A stretch of 64,000 nucleotides of DNA from Clostridia bacterium (GTDB lineage Bacteria > Bacillota > Clostridia > CAKSNL01 > HGM11501). Positions within the stretch are counted from its first letter, which is position 1, and the number at the start of each line of letters is the position of its first letter. Below are positions 56,052 to 64,000 of this stretch, one piece after another. Location: NCBI GenBank assembly GCA_017411325.1, contig JAFQQJ010000039.1:183361-247360 (forward strand), written 5' to 3'. Both the position numbers and the translations under genes were made by a program. The notes below the pieces were generated by a model. The model had not been told where the DNA came from and did no database searches. It was given only the letters and a program-made list of their open reading frames with translations.

Positions 56052-56570
56052 ATGGACTTAAAATCTAAATTCAGACATATCGCAGATTTCCCTAAGGAAG
56101 GGATTGATTTTATCGACATAACAACAGTACTTAATGATAAAGATGCATTTAAGGAAGCTATCGACAGTATGGCTTCACTTATCGATCTTTCCCGTTGTGA
56201 TGTTGTGGTTGCAAGTGAAGCCCGCGGATTCATTTTAGGCGCAGCGCTTGCATACAAACTCGGTGTACGGTTTGTTCCGGTCAGAAAACCCGGAAAGCTT
56301 CCGTATAAGACGATTAAAGGTTCTTATGAGCTTGAATACGGAACCGATTCACTTGAGATGCACGTTGACGCCATCAACAAAGGGGACAAGGTTGTTTTGG
56401 TTGACGATCTTATTGCAACCGGCGGAACAATGGGATGCGTTGCAGATATGGTGAAAGAAATGGGCGGAACTGTTGATAAAGCGGTTTTCCTTGTTGAACT
56501 TGAGGAGTTGCCGGGAAGAAAAATTATAGAAGATAAAGGTATCGAAGTAATTTCTGTAGTAAAAATCTGA
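56052..56570 (+). CDS. apt: adenine phosphoribosyltransferase
   Basis: Salvages adenine to AMP with PRPP. The 172-aa length is standard. EARGFILG, the GKLPYKTI flexible-loop region and the PRPP motif VVLVDDLIATGGT are present. The ATG follows AAAGGAG, 14 nt after recJ. It is commonly placed beside recJ and relA in Bacillota. Confidence 0.97.
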   Translation: MDLKSKFRHIADFPKEGIDFIDITTVLNDKDAFKEAIDSMASLIDLSRCDVVVASEARGFILGAALAYKLGVRFVPVRKPGKLPYKTIKGSYELEYGTDSLEMHVDAINKGDKVVLVDDLIATGGTMGCVADMVKEMGGTVDKAVFLVELEELPGRKIIEDKGIEVISVVKI

Positions 56571-56589
56571 TTTGAAATGGGGTTAGTTT

Positions 56590-58785
56590 ATGGATGCTCA
56601 TGAAACAAGCTATGAATATTTGTGCGAACAACTGAAAAGATATATGACGGACATCTCGCTTGTTGAGCGTGCCTATGTTTTCGCAGAGGATGCGCACCGT
56701 CTTCAGAAGCGAAAATCCGGAGAGGCTTATATCGTTCATCCGGTGGGGGTAGCTGTAATTCTTGCGGAGCTTGAAATGGACCCCGAATGTATAGCGGCAG
56801 GGCTTTTACACGACGTAATCGAGGATGTGGAAAAAGCAGACTATAATACTGTCAAGGAAAACTTCGGAGAGGTTATTGCCAATCTTGTTGAAGGAGTAAC
56901 AAAGCTTGATAAGATTCCTTTTGTAACAAACGAAGAAAGGCAGATAGAGAATGTCCGGAAGATGTTCTTTGCGATGGCTTCTGACATCAGGGTAATAATA
57001 ATTAAGCTTGCTGACCGGTTACATAATATGAGAACTCTTATGTATATGCCGGGAGAAAAGCAGCTTAGAATTGCAAAGGAAACTCTCGATATATATGCAC
57101 CGCTTGCACACCGTCTCGGTCTTCAGAGAATAAAATGGGAGCTTGAGGATTTATCATTGAAATATCTCGACTCAGTAGCATATTATGAAATCGCAGACAG
57201 TGTTCATATGAAGAAACGAGAGCGCGAGGACTATGTAGAGGAAATAATAAAGCTTTTTAAGTCTAAACTTTCCGAAATGGACATTGAAGGAGAGATAAAG
57301 GGAAGGGTAAAGCATTACTATAGTATATATCGTAAGATGTTTACTCAGGATAAATCCATAGACGAAATATTCGATCTTTTCGCTGTAAGAATTATCGTAA
57401 AGGATCTGAACGACTGCTATGCTGCCCTTGGTATGGTGCACGAAATGTTCACGCCTATGCCCGGAAGGGTAAAGGATTATATCGCTATGCCGAAGCCTAA
57501 TATGTATCAATCGTTGCACACAACGGTGATTGGGCCTAAGGGATATCCTTTTGAGGTACAGATAAGAACCTGGCAAATGCATCAGATTGCAGAAAACGGT
57601 ATCGCGGCTCATTGGAAATATAAAGAAGGAAAAACAGATGGTAAGCACGATGAATATGATGCAAAGCTTGCATGGGTAAGGGATATGCTGGAAATCCAGA
57701 AAGATGTTACCGACACCAACGATTTCCTTAATATGCTTAAGATTGATATGTTTTCCGATGAAGTGTTTGTATTTACACCCAAAGGGGCGGTAATAAGTCT
57801 CCCTGCGGGAGCTACACCTGTCGATTTAGCGTTTGCCATTCACAGCGCCATCGGCTATAAGATGACAGGAGCAAAGGTAAATTCAAAAATATCTCCGATA
57901 GATTACAAGCTTCAGAACGGAGATATTGTAGAAATACTTACAAGCACTGTAACAAAAGGACCTAAACAGGACTGGATTAAGTTCTGTAAAACCACTTCGG
58001 CTAAAAATAAAATCAATCAGTGGTTCAAGAAAGAGCAGCGCGAAGTCAATATTGCAAAAGGCAAGGAACTTATTGAAAGAGAGCTGAAAAAATACAGCTT
58101 TGCGGCTTCGGATGTTTTTGAGCCAGCAAACGTTGAAGCTATGCTTGAAAAATTCAGTTTCAATACGATTGACGATATGTATGTCAGTGTCGGATGCGGA
58201 ACAACAAGCCCGATAAGAGTTGTACAGAAACTTATTGACCTTAATGCAAAACTTAAGGCGATAATAAAAGAGGCAGAGCTTACAGAAAAACTTGCCCAGC
58301 AGCAAAAGGCTGCAGCGGCAAAAAAACACTCTCATTCAGGAAACGGTATCGTTGTGAAGGGAGAGGAAAATCTGCTTGCGAGAATTTCAAAATGCTGCAG
58401 TCCTGTTCCCGGAGATGATATAATAGGTTTCATAACCCGCGGAAGGGGTGTTTCGGTTCACAGAAAGGACTGTATCAATGTACAGACTTCTTCTCTTGAC
58501 GAAAACTCGAAGAGCAGACTTATAGAATGCGAGTGGGATGGTGACGATTTAGGTTCATTCGACTGTCATCTTCTTATTCACGCGACAGACAGAAGAGGGC
58601 TTCTTGCTGAAATCACTTTCTGTCTCTCCGAACAGAAACTTGCCATCGGCACTCTCAATGCAACCAACAAAAACAATCTGGCCACAGTAGACCTTACTGT
58701 CAATATAACCGACAGCTCTCAGATAGAACTTATAACGAAAAAGCTCCATATGATTCCCGGAGTATATGAGGTTATAAGGGCCTGA
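56590..58785 (+). CDS. rel: bifunctional (p)ppGpp synthetase/hydrolase
   Basis: The 731-aa long RelA/SpoT homologue controlling the stringent response. The HD hydrolase domain keeps HDVIED (~74-79) and RLHNMRTL, so hydrolysis should be intact. The synthetase domain follows with YIAMPKPNMYQSLHT (~300). A TGS domain (~390-450), a zinc-finger-like CCSPVPGDDI region and a C-terminal ACT domain (~655-731) complete the usual layout. Confidence 0.96.
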   Translation: MDAHETSYEYLCEQLKRYMTDISLVERAYVFAEDAHRLQKRKSGEAYIVHPVGVAVILAELEMDPECIAAGLLHDVIEDVEKADYNTVKENFGEVIANLVEGVTKLDKIPFVTNEERQIENVRKMFFAMASDIRVIIIKLADRLHNMRTLMYMPGEKQLRIAKETLDIYAPLAHRLGLQRIKWELEDLSLKYLDSVAYYEIADSVHMKKREREDYVEEIIKLFKSKLSEMDIEGEIKGRVKHYYSIYRKMFTQDKSIDEIFDLFAVRIIVKDLNDCYAALGMVHEMFTPMPGRVKDYIAMPKPNMYQSLHTTVIGPKGYPFEVQIRTWQMHQIAENGIAAHWKYKEGKTDGKHDEYDAKLAWVRDMLEIQKDVTDTNDFLNMLKIDMFSDEVFVFTPKGAVISLPAGATPVDLAFAIHSAIGYKMTGAKVNSKISPIDYKLQNGDIVEILTSTVTKGPKQDWIKFCKTTSAKNKINQWFKKEQREVNIAKGKELIERELKKYSFAASDVFEPANVEAMLEKFSFNTIDDMYVSVGCGTTSPIRVVQKLIDLNAKLKAIIKEAELTEKLAQQQKAAAAKKHSHSGNGIVVKGEENLLARISKCCSPVPGDDIIGFITRGRGVSVHRKDCINVQTSSLDENSKSRLIECEWDGDDLGSFDCHLLIHATDRRGLLAEITFCLSEQKLAIGTLNATNKNNLATVDLTVNITDSSQIELITKKLHMIPGVYEVIRA

Positions 58786-58801
58786 ACCGGAAGGACTTTT
58801 T

Positions 58802-59404
58802 ATGAATATAAAACGAATTATAGCGGGAACGCTTCAGACAAATTGTTATATAATTGAAGACGACAAAACTGCGTGTGTTATAGATCCCGGAGGAAATCAT
58901 GAGATTATCTTGTCCGAAATCGGGGACAAGACTTTGGATAAGATAATACTTACACATGGGCATTTTGATCATTTTATGGCGGCGGAAGAGCTTAAAAAAG
59001 CCACAAATGCAAAGCTTTACATTTCGGAAGAAGATGCACCTATGCTTTCGGACTATACGAAAAGTCTTTACGATATGCTGGGAGTAAAGGATTCCGGCTT
59101 TAAGCCAACTGCAGCGGATTGTTTTCTCGGAGAAAATATAGAAATCTGCAAAGAGTGCTTTGAAATTATAAAAACACCCGGACACTCATCCGGAAGCATA
59201 TGTCTGCTTAAAGACGATATCCTCTTTTCGGGAGATACCTTGTTTCGCGGAAGTATAGGGCGCTATGATCACGGCAGCTATGATGAATTAATGCACTCAC
59301 TCTGGTCGCTTATGCTTATGGAAGACGAAACAGCGGTTCTCCCCGGACACGGAGATGTGACAACAATCGGAAATGAAAGAAAGACAAATCCTTTTTTAAG
59401 GTGA
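58802..59404 (+). CDS. metallo-beta-lactamase-fold hydrolase (glyoxalase II-like)
   Basis: A 200-aa MBL-fold protein with the metal motif HGHFDH (~58-63) and further ligands in TPGHSSG, FSGDTLF and PGHGD. Genes of this type regularly sit between rel and hemZ in Bacillota. The substrate is unproven; thioesters such as S-lactoylglutathione analogues are often proposed. It ends 5 nt before hemZ. Confidence 0.9.
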   Translation: MNIKRIIAGTLQTNCYIIEDDKTACVIDPGGNHEIILSEIGDKTLDKIILTHGHFDHFMAAEELKKATNAKLYISEEDAPMLSDYTKSLYDMLGVKDSGFKPTAADCFLGENIEICKECFEIIKTPGHSSGSICLLKDDILFSGDTLFRGSIGRYDHGSYDELMHSLWSLMLMEDETAVLPGHGDVTTIGNERKTNPFLR

Positions 59405-59409
59405 GTAAG

Positions 59410-60819
59410 ATGGAAATAATAACAGTAAATCACAAGGACAGATATTCGATAGAACAAATTTCCTGTCTTTTCTTTGACAGAGACTCCGATGTGAAAGTTG
59501 TTTCGGAATTTAACGGCTTGAATTCCATAAAAACAACTACGTTTTACGGCAACAGAACAGAAACCGCTGAGTGGATATTCGAGCCGTTCGATGAAAAAGC
59601 ACTGAAAAATGCGGTTAAAAAATCAACGTTTCTTTCAATGAGCAAGCTTTCGGATAAAAAGGCTCCATGGGGGATTTTAACAGGAATCAGGCCGACTAAA
59701 TTTTGCCGGGATTTGCATACTGATTACTCTTATAACGAAATTAAAGAAATTCTGAAAAATGACTATTGGGTATCTGATGATAAAAGCACTTTCTGTGTAG
59801 AGGTTGCTGAAAACTCGGAGAAAATGATTAACTTGATGGCTCCTGAGGAAATAGGGGTTTATATCGGTGTTCCGTTTTGCCCCAGCAGATGTTCATATTG
59901 TTCGTTTATTTCGGAATCGGCGGCTCTTTACAGCAAATACATTCCCGAATACACAAAAGCTCTGATAGCGGAGATAAAATCAATAGGAAAAATAATTTCC
60001 GAATTCGGTCTTAAAGTGGGTTCGGTATATGTCGGAGGCGGAACTCCGCCTTCGCTGGGCTCCCGGCTCCTTTCCAATGTTATAAAAGCGGCTGAGGAAG
60101 CCTTTGATATTTCTTCCGATACGGAATTTACTGTGGAGGCAGGACGCCCGGATGTAATAGACGATGAGCTTCTTCGTATGCTTAAATCCTTTGATGTTAA
60201 CAGACTTTGCATCAATCCGCAGACTATGAATGATGTTACCTTAAAGCTTATAGGAAGAAATCATACCTCAGGGCAGACGTATAAAGCATTCGAGCTTGCG
60301 AGAAAGTATTCTTTCGGAAATATAAATTCCGATCTTATTGCAGGACTTCCGGGTGAAAACATCGGAATGTTCATAAATACATTAAAATGCATAAAGGAGC
60401 TTGATCCTGAGGAAATAACCGTGCACACAATGTATCTTAAAAGAACATCCAGGATAACTAAAGAAAAAAGCTGGGCCGATTGCGCGGATGATACTGCGAA
60501 AATGGTAGATGCGGCTGTAGATTTTGCGAGAATGAACAATTATTCACCTTATTATATGTATAAGCAGAGAAGTACCCTTGGAAATCTTGAAAATACCGGT
60601 TATGCAAAAGAAGGGTATGAGTCAGTTTATAATGTGGCAATAATGGAAGAGGCAAGAAGCATTCTGGCGTGCGGTTCGGGTGCATCCAGTAAGCTTGTTA
60701 AAAACGGAAATGTAGAGAGAATATATAACATCAAAGATGCGTTTTCGTATATAAGAGATATTGATGAAATAACCGCTTCAAAGAAAAAAGCCCTTAAATC
60801 CTTCTTCTTAAATGAATAA
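59410..60819 (+). CDS. hemZ: coproporphyrinogen III dehydrogenase-like radical SAM protein HemZ
   Basis: A 469-aa HemN/HemZ-type radical SAM protein. The cluster motif CPSRCSYC lies near residues 157-164, followed by YVGGGTPPSL and FTVEAGRPD. In its family this enzyme decarboxylates coproporphyrinogen III without oxygen; many clostridial homologues may instead be heme chaperones. The ATG at 59410 follows AAGGTGAG; the GTG at 59401 lies within that site. It ends the recJ-to-hemZ gene run. Confidence 0.9.
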   Translation: MEIITVNHKDRYSIEQISCLFFDRDSDVKVVSEFNGLNSIKTTTFYGNRTETAEWIFEPFDEKALKNAVKKSTFLSMSKLSDKKAPWGILTGIRPTKFCRDLHTDYSYNEIKEILKNDYWVSDDKSTFCVEVAENSEKMINLMAPEEIGVYIGVPFCPSRCSYCSFISESAALYSKYIPEYTKALIAEIKSIGKIISEFGLKVGSVYVGGGTPPSLGSRLLSNVIKAAEEAFDISSDTEFTVEAGRPDVIDDELLRMLKSFDVNRLCINPQTMNDVTLKLIGRNHTSGQTYKAFELARKYSFGNINSDLIAGLPGENIGMFINTLKCIKELDPEEITVHTMYLKRTSRITKEKSWADCADDTAKMVDAAVDFARMNNYSPYYMYKQRSTLGNLENTGYAKEGYESVYNVAIMEEARSILACGSGASSKLVKNGNVERIYNIKDAFSYIRDIDEITASKKKALKSFFLNE

Positions 60820-60842
60820 AATGTAAAGAATGAATTTTTTTA

Positions 60843-60871
60843 TGGACAAAAAACAAATTCTGGTATATAAT
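60843..60871 (+). promoter_or_regulatory. promoter of the small coiled-coil gene and LCP gene
   Basis: TGGACA at 60843-60848, a 17-nt spacer and TATAAT at 60866-60871. Confidence 0.8.
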
Positions 60872-60903
60872 ATATATTTGAAGGTTCATAAGGAGGGTGA
60901 AAT

Positions 60904-61191
60904 ATGGATATAAATATGGAAAAAATAAAAGACAATATAGATAAAGCAGCGGAATTTACTGTTAAAAAAACAGAAGAGGTTGTTTCTTATGCCAAGCTTA
61001 ACCTTAAAAAAACTGAGCTTAAACGTAAAATTTCGGCTTCATACAAAGAAATCGGAGAAGCGATATATCTTAATTCAAAAGACGGCGAGGATATAAGCGA
61101 AAAAATTGAATTCTTAATCAAAAAAATAGATGATTTCAATATAGAAATTGCAGAATGTAACGAGGCTCTTGATAATCTGAAAGAAGACTAA
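60904..61191 (+). CDS. small helical (coiled-coil) protein, 95 aa
   Basis: I do not recognise a named family. The 95-residue product is very rich in lysine and glutamate with heptad-like spacing of isoleucine and leucine, so it should form one long coiled coil. A second short helical part follows from about residue 66. It has no membrane helix or cysteine. AGGAGGG is 6 nt before the ATG and a good promoter lies upstream, so it is a real gene. It precedes the LCP cell-wall gene by 45 nt, perhaps in one transcript. Confidence 0.75.
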   Translation: MDINMEKIKDNIDKAAEFTVKKTEEVVSYAKLNLKKTELKRKISASYKEIGEAIYLNSKDGEDISEKIEFLIKKIDDFNIEIAECNEALDNLKED

Positions 61192-61236
61192 GCTGCATAA
61201 TGCCTTGTGAATTTTTGCAGCTTCCCGGAGGAAAAT

Positions 61237-62109
61237 ATGCGTAAAAAAATACTTAAGACAGGAATATTTCTGATATGCTTGATTATAGTGGCATATCTTG
61301 GTGTAAGAACAGCATTTTTCATAACTTCTCCCTTCGGACAAATTGAAGTGGGGGATGAGCTTGACAAAGTCGAGGTTACTAACGGAAATATAGTGTTGAA
61401 TGCACTTGTAATGGGCCTGGATAAGGACGAAACAAGGACTGATACCATACTTTTTGTAAGCTATAACAGTGAAAACGGAAAATGCTTCGTTATGAGCATT
61501 CCGCGTGACACTTATGTGAATGTGGACGGAAGACCGATTATGATTAATTCTGCCTATGCAAAAGGCGGTCTTGAACTAACAATAAACAAAGTGAAAGATT
61601 TGACAGGGCTTCCGATAAACTATTATGTAGTCTTCACCTTTAAGGATTTCAGAAAAGTAATCGATGCTTTGGGTGGTGTAGAATTCGATGTTCGTCCGGA
61701 AGGGTATTATTACGAAGATCCGTATCAGGATCTTATAATCAATATCCCCGGAGGATATCAGGTTCTTGACGGAGAAAAGGCCGAGGGACTTGTAAGATAC
61801 CGTGCCGATTATCCAAGGGCGGATCTGGAAAGAGTTGAAGTGCAGCAGAAATTTGTCCGCGCTTTGATAGAGCAGAAGTTCAATGCCGAATATATTGCAA
61901 GCATTCCGAAGGTGTATGATGCAATAAAGGATACACTCAAAAGCAATCTGTCGCTCAGTGCGTTGCTTTCTTACAGTGGGGAAATAATCGAAGGCGGTGT
62001 TACAAGCATTGAGACACATACCCTGCCTACAATAACATACGGGGCACATCTTCTGCCGGATGAAGATGCCATAGAAAAGCTTCTCTCAGAATATTTTCCG
62101 GAAGACTGA
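61237..62109 (+). CDS. LytR-CpsA-Psr (LCP) family cell wall protein
   Basis: A 290-aa membrane-anchored protein with one N-terminal helix (about residues 5-26) and an extracytoplasmic LCP domain: ALVMGLDKDETRTDTI, SIPRDTYV, and the arginine-rich LVRYRADYPRADLERVEVQQ. LCP enzymes attach polymers such as teichoic acid or capsule from undecaprenyl carriers to peptidoglycan. The ATG at 61237 follows CGGAGG; the frame's ATG at 61207 has no ribosome site. Confidence 0.92.
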   Translation: MRKKILKTGIFLICLIIVAYLGVRTAFFITSPFGQIEVGDELDKVEVTNGNIVLNALVMGLDKDETRTDTILFVSYNSENGKCFVMSIPRDTYVNVDGRPIMINSAYAKGGLELTINKVKDLTGLPINYYVVFTFKDFRKVIDALGGVEFDVRPEGYYYEDPYQDLIINIPGGYQVLDGEKAEGLVRYRADYPRADLERVEVQQKFVRALIEQKFNAEYIASIPKVYDAIKDTLKSNLSLSALLSYSGEIIEGGVTSIETHTLPTITYGAHLLPDEDAIEKLLSEYFPED

Positions 62110-62211
62110 ACTAAGAAAAGTAAACGATATACTGTTCATAGTTAAAATGAACAAAATGAGTTAAAATTTTAACGAAGAAATGGTTTTATTGTGGAATTTG
62201 CAGGTTAGGTA

Positions 62212-62240
62212 TTGCAAAAAAGTAATTTATTGGTTATAAT
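62212..62240 (+). promoter_or_regulatory. promoter of the cyclophilin lipoprotein gene and gap
   Basis: TTGCAA at 62212-62217, a 17-nt spacer and TATAAT at 62235-62240. Confidence 0.75.
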
Positions 62241-62262
62241 ATTATGGTATGAGGTAAGAATT

Positions 62263-62859
62263 ATGAAAAAAATTTTACTTTTGATAATGATGGTAGCTTT
62301 GCTTTTTGCGGTTTCTTGCACAAAAGCGGTCGATCCCTCAAGAATAGCTGCCGAAAAGGAGGAGAGTCCCGTGGTTACGATTACAGTTAAGGATTTCGGA
62401 GATATGGTTTTAGAGCTCTATCCCGAATATGCCCCCGAAACAGTTGCAAACTTTTTAGAGCTTGCTGAAAGCGGTTTTTATGAAGGGCTTATATTCCACA
62501 GAATTTACAAAGGCTTTATGATTCAGGGCGGTTCTTCCGACGGAATGGGAATGGCAGGCTCTGAAAAGAAGATAAAGGGTGAATTTAAGGCTAACGGAGT
62601 AAACAATCCCTTAAGCCATGAACGCGGAGTTATTTCTATGGCCCGCACAAACGATCCCAACAGTGCAAGCTCACAGTTCTTTATCTGCGATGCAGATTCC
62701 ACTTTCCTTGACGGAAGCTATGCTGCATTCGGAAAACTTATAGAAGGCTATGATGTTCTTGATGCAATTGCATCAGTTGATGTAACGTATGGCCCTTCAG
62801 GCGAGAAATCTTCACCTTTGGTTGCACCGGTGATTGAAAAAGTCACCGTTAACAAATAA
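62263..62859 (+). CDS. peptidyl-prolyl cis-trans isomerase lipoprotein (cyclophilin type)
   Basis: A 198-aa lipoprotein. A lysine-started hydrophobic signal ends in the lipobox AVSC (cysteine 19), and residues ~35-198 form a bacterial cyclophilin (FHRIYKGFMIQGG, SMARTNDPNSASSQFFIC). It likely helps fold exported proteins at the outer face of the membrane. The ATG at 62263 has GAGG 8 nt upstream; the frame's ATG at 62212 lies in the promoter. gap follows 28 nt later. Confidence 0.92.
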   Translation: MKKILLLIMMVALLFAVSCTKAVDPSRIAAEKEESPVVTITVKDFGDMVLELYPEYAPETVANFLELAESGFYEGLIFHRIYKGFMIQGGSSDGMGMAGSEKKIKGEFKANGVNNPLSHERGVISMARTNDPNSASSQFFICDADSTFLDGSYAAFGKLIEGYDVLDAIASVDVTYGPSGEKSSPLVAPVIEKVTVNK

Positions 62860-62887
62860 GTATACTATTTTTTAGGAGGATGTTAAA

Positions 62888-63922
62888 ATGGTAAGAGTAG
62901 GTATAAACGGATTCGGACGTATCGGACGTCTTGCGTTCAGACAGATGTTTGGCGCAGAAGGTTATGAAATCGTTGCAATCAACGACTTAACACAGCCTTC
63001 AATGCTTGCTGGTCTTCTTAAGTATGACACAGCTCAGGGCGGATACTGCGGTAAGATTGGTGAAAACCTTCACACAGTAGAAGCTGACGACGAAGCAGGT
63101 ACAATCACAGTTGACGGAAAGGTTCTTAAGATCTATGCTGAAAAAGACGCTAAGAACATTCCCTGGGGCGAGCTTGATGTAGACGTAGTATTAGAGTGCA
63201 CAGGTTTCTATTGCTCTCTTGAAAAGTCTCAGGCTCACATCGATGCAGGCGCTAAGAAGGTTGTTATTTCTGCTCCCGCAGGTAAGGACCTTAAGACAAT
63301 CGTATTCAGCGTAAATGAAAACACACTTACAGCTGAAGATAAGATTATTTCTGCTGCTTCCTGCACAACAAACTGCCTTGCTCCCATGGCTAAGGCTCTT
63401 AACGACTATGCAGCAATCCAGTCCGGTATCATGTCCACAATTCATGCATACACAGGCGATCAGATGATTCTCGACGGTCCTCACAGAAAGGGCGATATGA
63501 GAAGAGCAAGAGCAGGTGCTGCTAACATCGTTCCCAACTCAACAGGTGCTGCAAAGGCAATCGGACTTGTTATTCCCGAACTTAACGGCAAGCTTATCGG
63601 TTCTGCACAGAGAGTTCCCGTTCCCACAGGTTCTACAACAATCCTTACAGCTGTTGTAAAGGGCGAAAACGTAACAGTTGACGGAATCAATGCTGCTATG
63701 AAGGCTGCTGCTTCTGCAAGCTTCGGCTATAACGAAGATCCCATCGTATCTTCCGATGTTATCGGTATGAAGTATGGTTCTCTCTTCGATGCAACTCAGA
63801 CAATGGTTTCTGAAATCGGAGAAGGTCTCTATCAGGTACAGGTTGTTTCATGGTATGACAACGAAAATTCTTACACAAGCCAGATGGTAAGAACAATCAA
63901 GTACTTTGCTGAACTTGGCTGA
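62888..63922 (+). CDS. gap: glyceraldehyde-3-phosphate dehydrogenase, type I
   Basis: A 344-aa glycolytic enzyme. [10 protein letters not shown] binds NAD, the catalytic cysteine is in SCTTNC (~158-163), and [13 protein letters not shown] and the late SWYDNENSY are standard. AGGAGG precedes the ATG. Codon use is strongly biased and the motifs are intact, as expected for a highly expressed gene. A terminator follows directly. The rest of a glycolytic operon is not in the window. Confidence 0.97.
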   Translation: MVRVGINGFGRIGRLAFRQMFGAEGYEIVAINDLTQPSMLAGLLKYDTAQGGYCGKIGENLHTVEADDEAGTITVDGKVLKIYAEKDAKNIPWGELDVDVVLECTGFYCSLEKSQAHIDAGAKKVVISAPAGKDLKTIVFSVNENTLTAEDKIISAASCTTNCLAPMAKALNDYAAIQSGIMSTIHAYTGDQMILDGPHRKGDMRRARAGAANIVPNSTGAAKAIGLVIPELNGKLIGSAQRVPVPTGSTTILTAVVKGENVTVDGINAAMKAAASASFGYNEDPIVSSDVIGMKYGSLFDATQTMVSEIGEGLYQVQVVSWYDNENSYTSQMVRTIKYFAELG

Positions 63923-63932
63923 TTAAAGAGAT

Positions 63933-63963
63933 AAAAAACGGATGCGAAAGCATCCGTTTTTTT
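63933..63963 (+). terminator. terminator of gap
   Basis: A 13-bp stem (AAAAAACGGATGC with its complement) with a GAAA loop and a long T tract. Confidence 0.95.
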
Positions 63964-64000
63964 CTTTTCCATATTGCATTTTTAAAATTAAATGTTATAA

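Noticed and set aside
62133..62175. TGTTCAT/ATGAACA hairpin and the GTTAAAATTTTAAC palindrome after the LCP gene, as a terminator
   Set aside because: Both stems are weak and AT-rich with no T tract, so I do not call a terminator here.
1..64000. tRNA, rRNA, CRISPR array, insertion sequence, prophage or toxin-antitoxin module
   Set aside because: I looked in all gaps and found no cloverleaf, regularly spaced repeats, transposase, integrase or toxin-antitoxin pair.

Overview
The window is a chromosomal stretch of a low-to-moderate GC Bacillota, most likely an uncultured anaerobic, gut-type Clostridia. I infer this from several things. The gene orders are typical of the group: yybS-rplI-dnaB-tilS-hpt-ftsH, smc-ftsY, recJ-apt-rel-MBL-hemZ. 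Promoters fit sigma-A (TTGACA-N17-TATAAT, often with an extended -10). Ribosome binding sites are strong GGAGG types, with several TTG and GTG starts. Secreted proteins carry copper-amine-oxidase-like 'stalk' domains. I saw no rRNA, tRNA, CRISPR array, insertion sequence or prophage gene. The species cannot be named from the sequence.

Layout. (1) 1-6249: the 3' part of an aromatic amino acid operon, aroB(partial)-aroC-aroE/aroK fusion-aroQ-aroA-tyrA-DAHP synthase, closed by a terminator. (2) 6290-7996: a small AT-rich accessory patch with two unrecognised genes. (3) 7997-24028: carbohydrate genes. These are a TIM-barrel sugar isomerase/epimerase, a Gfo/Idh/MocA dehydrogenase, a secreted GH99-like glycosidase with a discoidin-repeat partner, a DMT permease, an LMW phosphatase with an AAC(3)-like acetyltransferase, and an L-fucose isomerase with an FGGY kinase. 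Three AraC regulators are interspersed. (4) 24047-26209: the TIGR03916/TIGR03915 radical-SAM DNA-metabolism pair. (5) 26185-30272: a rearranged accessory stretch with two small orphan membrane genes, a sialate-O-acetylesterase-like SGNH enzyme, a chimeric gene scar and a GH20 hexosaminidase. (6) 30249-35467: a second copy of the glycosidase/discoidin cassette. (7) 35559-49772: replication, division and housekeeping genes. (8) 49779-51662: a GH35 beta-galactosidase with its own promoter. (9) 51704-54249, minus strand: an AraC regulator, then phenylacetate-CoA ligase and an ACT-domain protein. (10) 54303-63963: recJ, apt, rel, MBL hydrolase, hemZ, a small coiled-coil protein, an LCP cell-wall protein, a cyclophilin lipoprotein and gap.

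How the genes fit together. Four large secreted proteins, in two paralogous pairs, appear to bind and cut complex glycans outside the cell. GH20, GH35, the SGNH esterase, FucI/FGGY kinase and the sugar oxidoreductases all lack signal peptides, so they would finish hexosamine-, galactose- and fucose-containing oligosaccharides in the cytoplasm. That substrate set resembles mucin or N-glycans (inference). No ABC or PTS sugar importer is present in the window. The most unusual observations are the duplicated secreted cassette with its 510-nt internal repeats, the duplication scar that fuses the start of one gene to the end of another, and a 21-bp-spaced direct repeat placed like an AraC operator in front of the first cassette.
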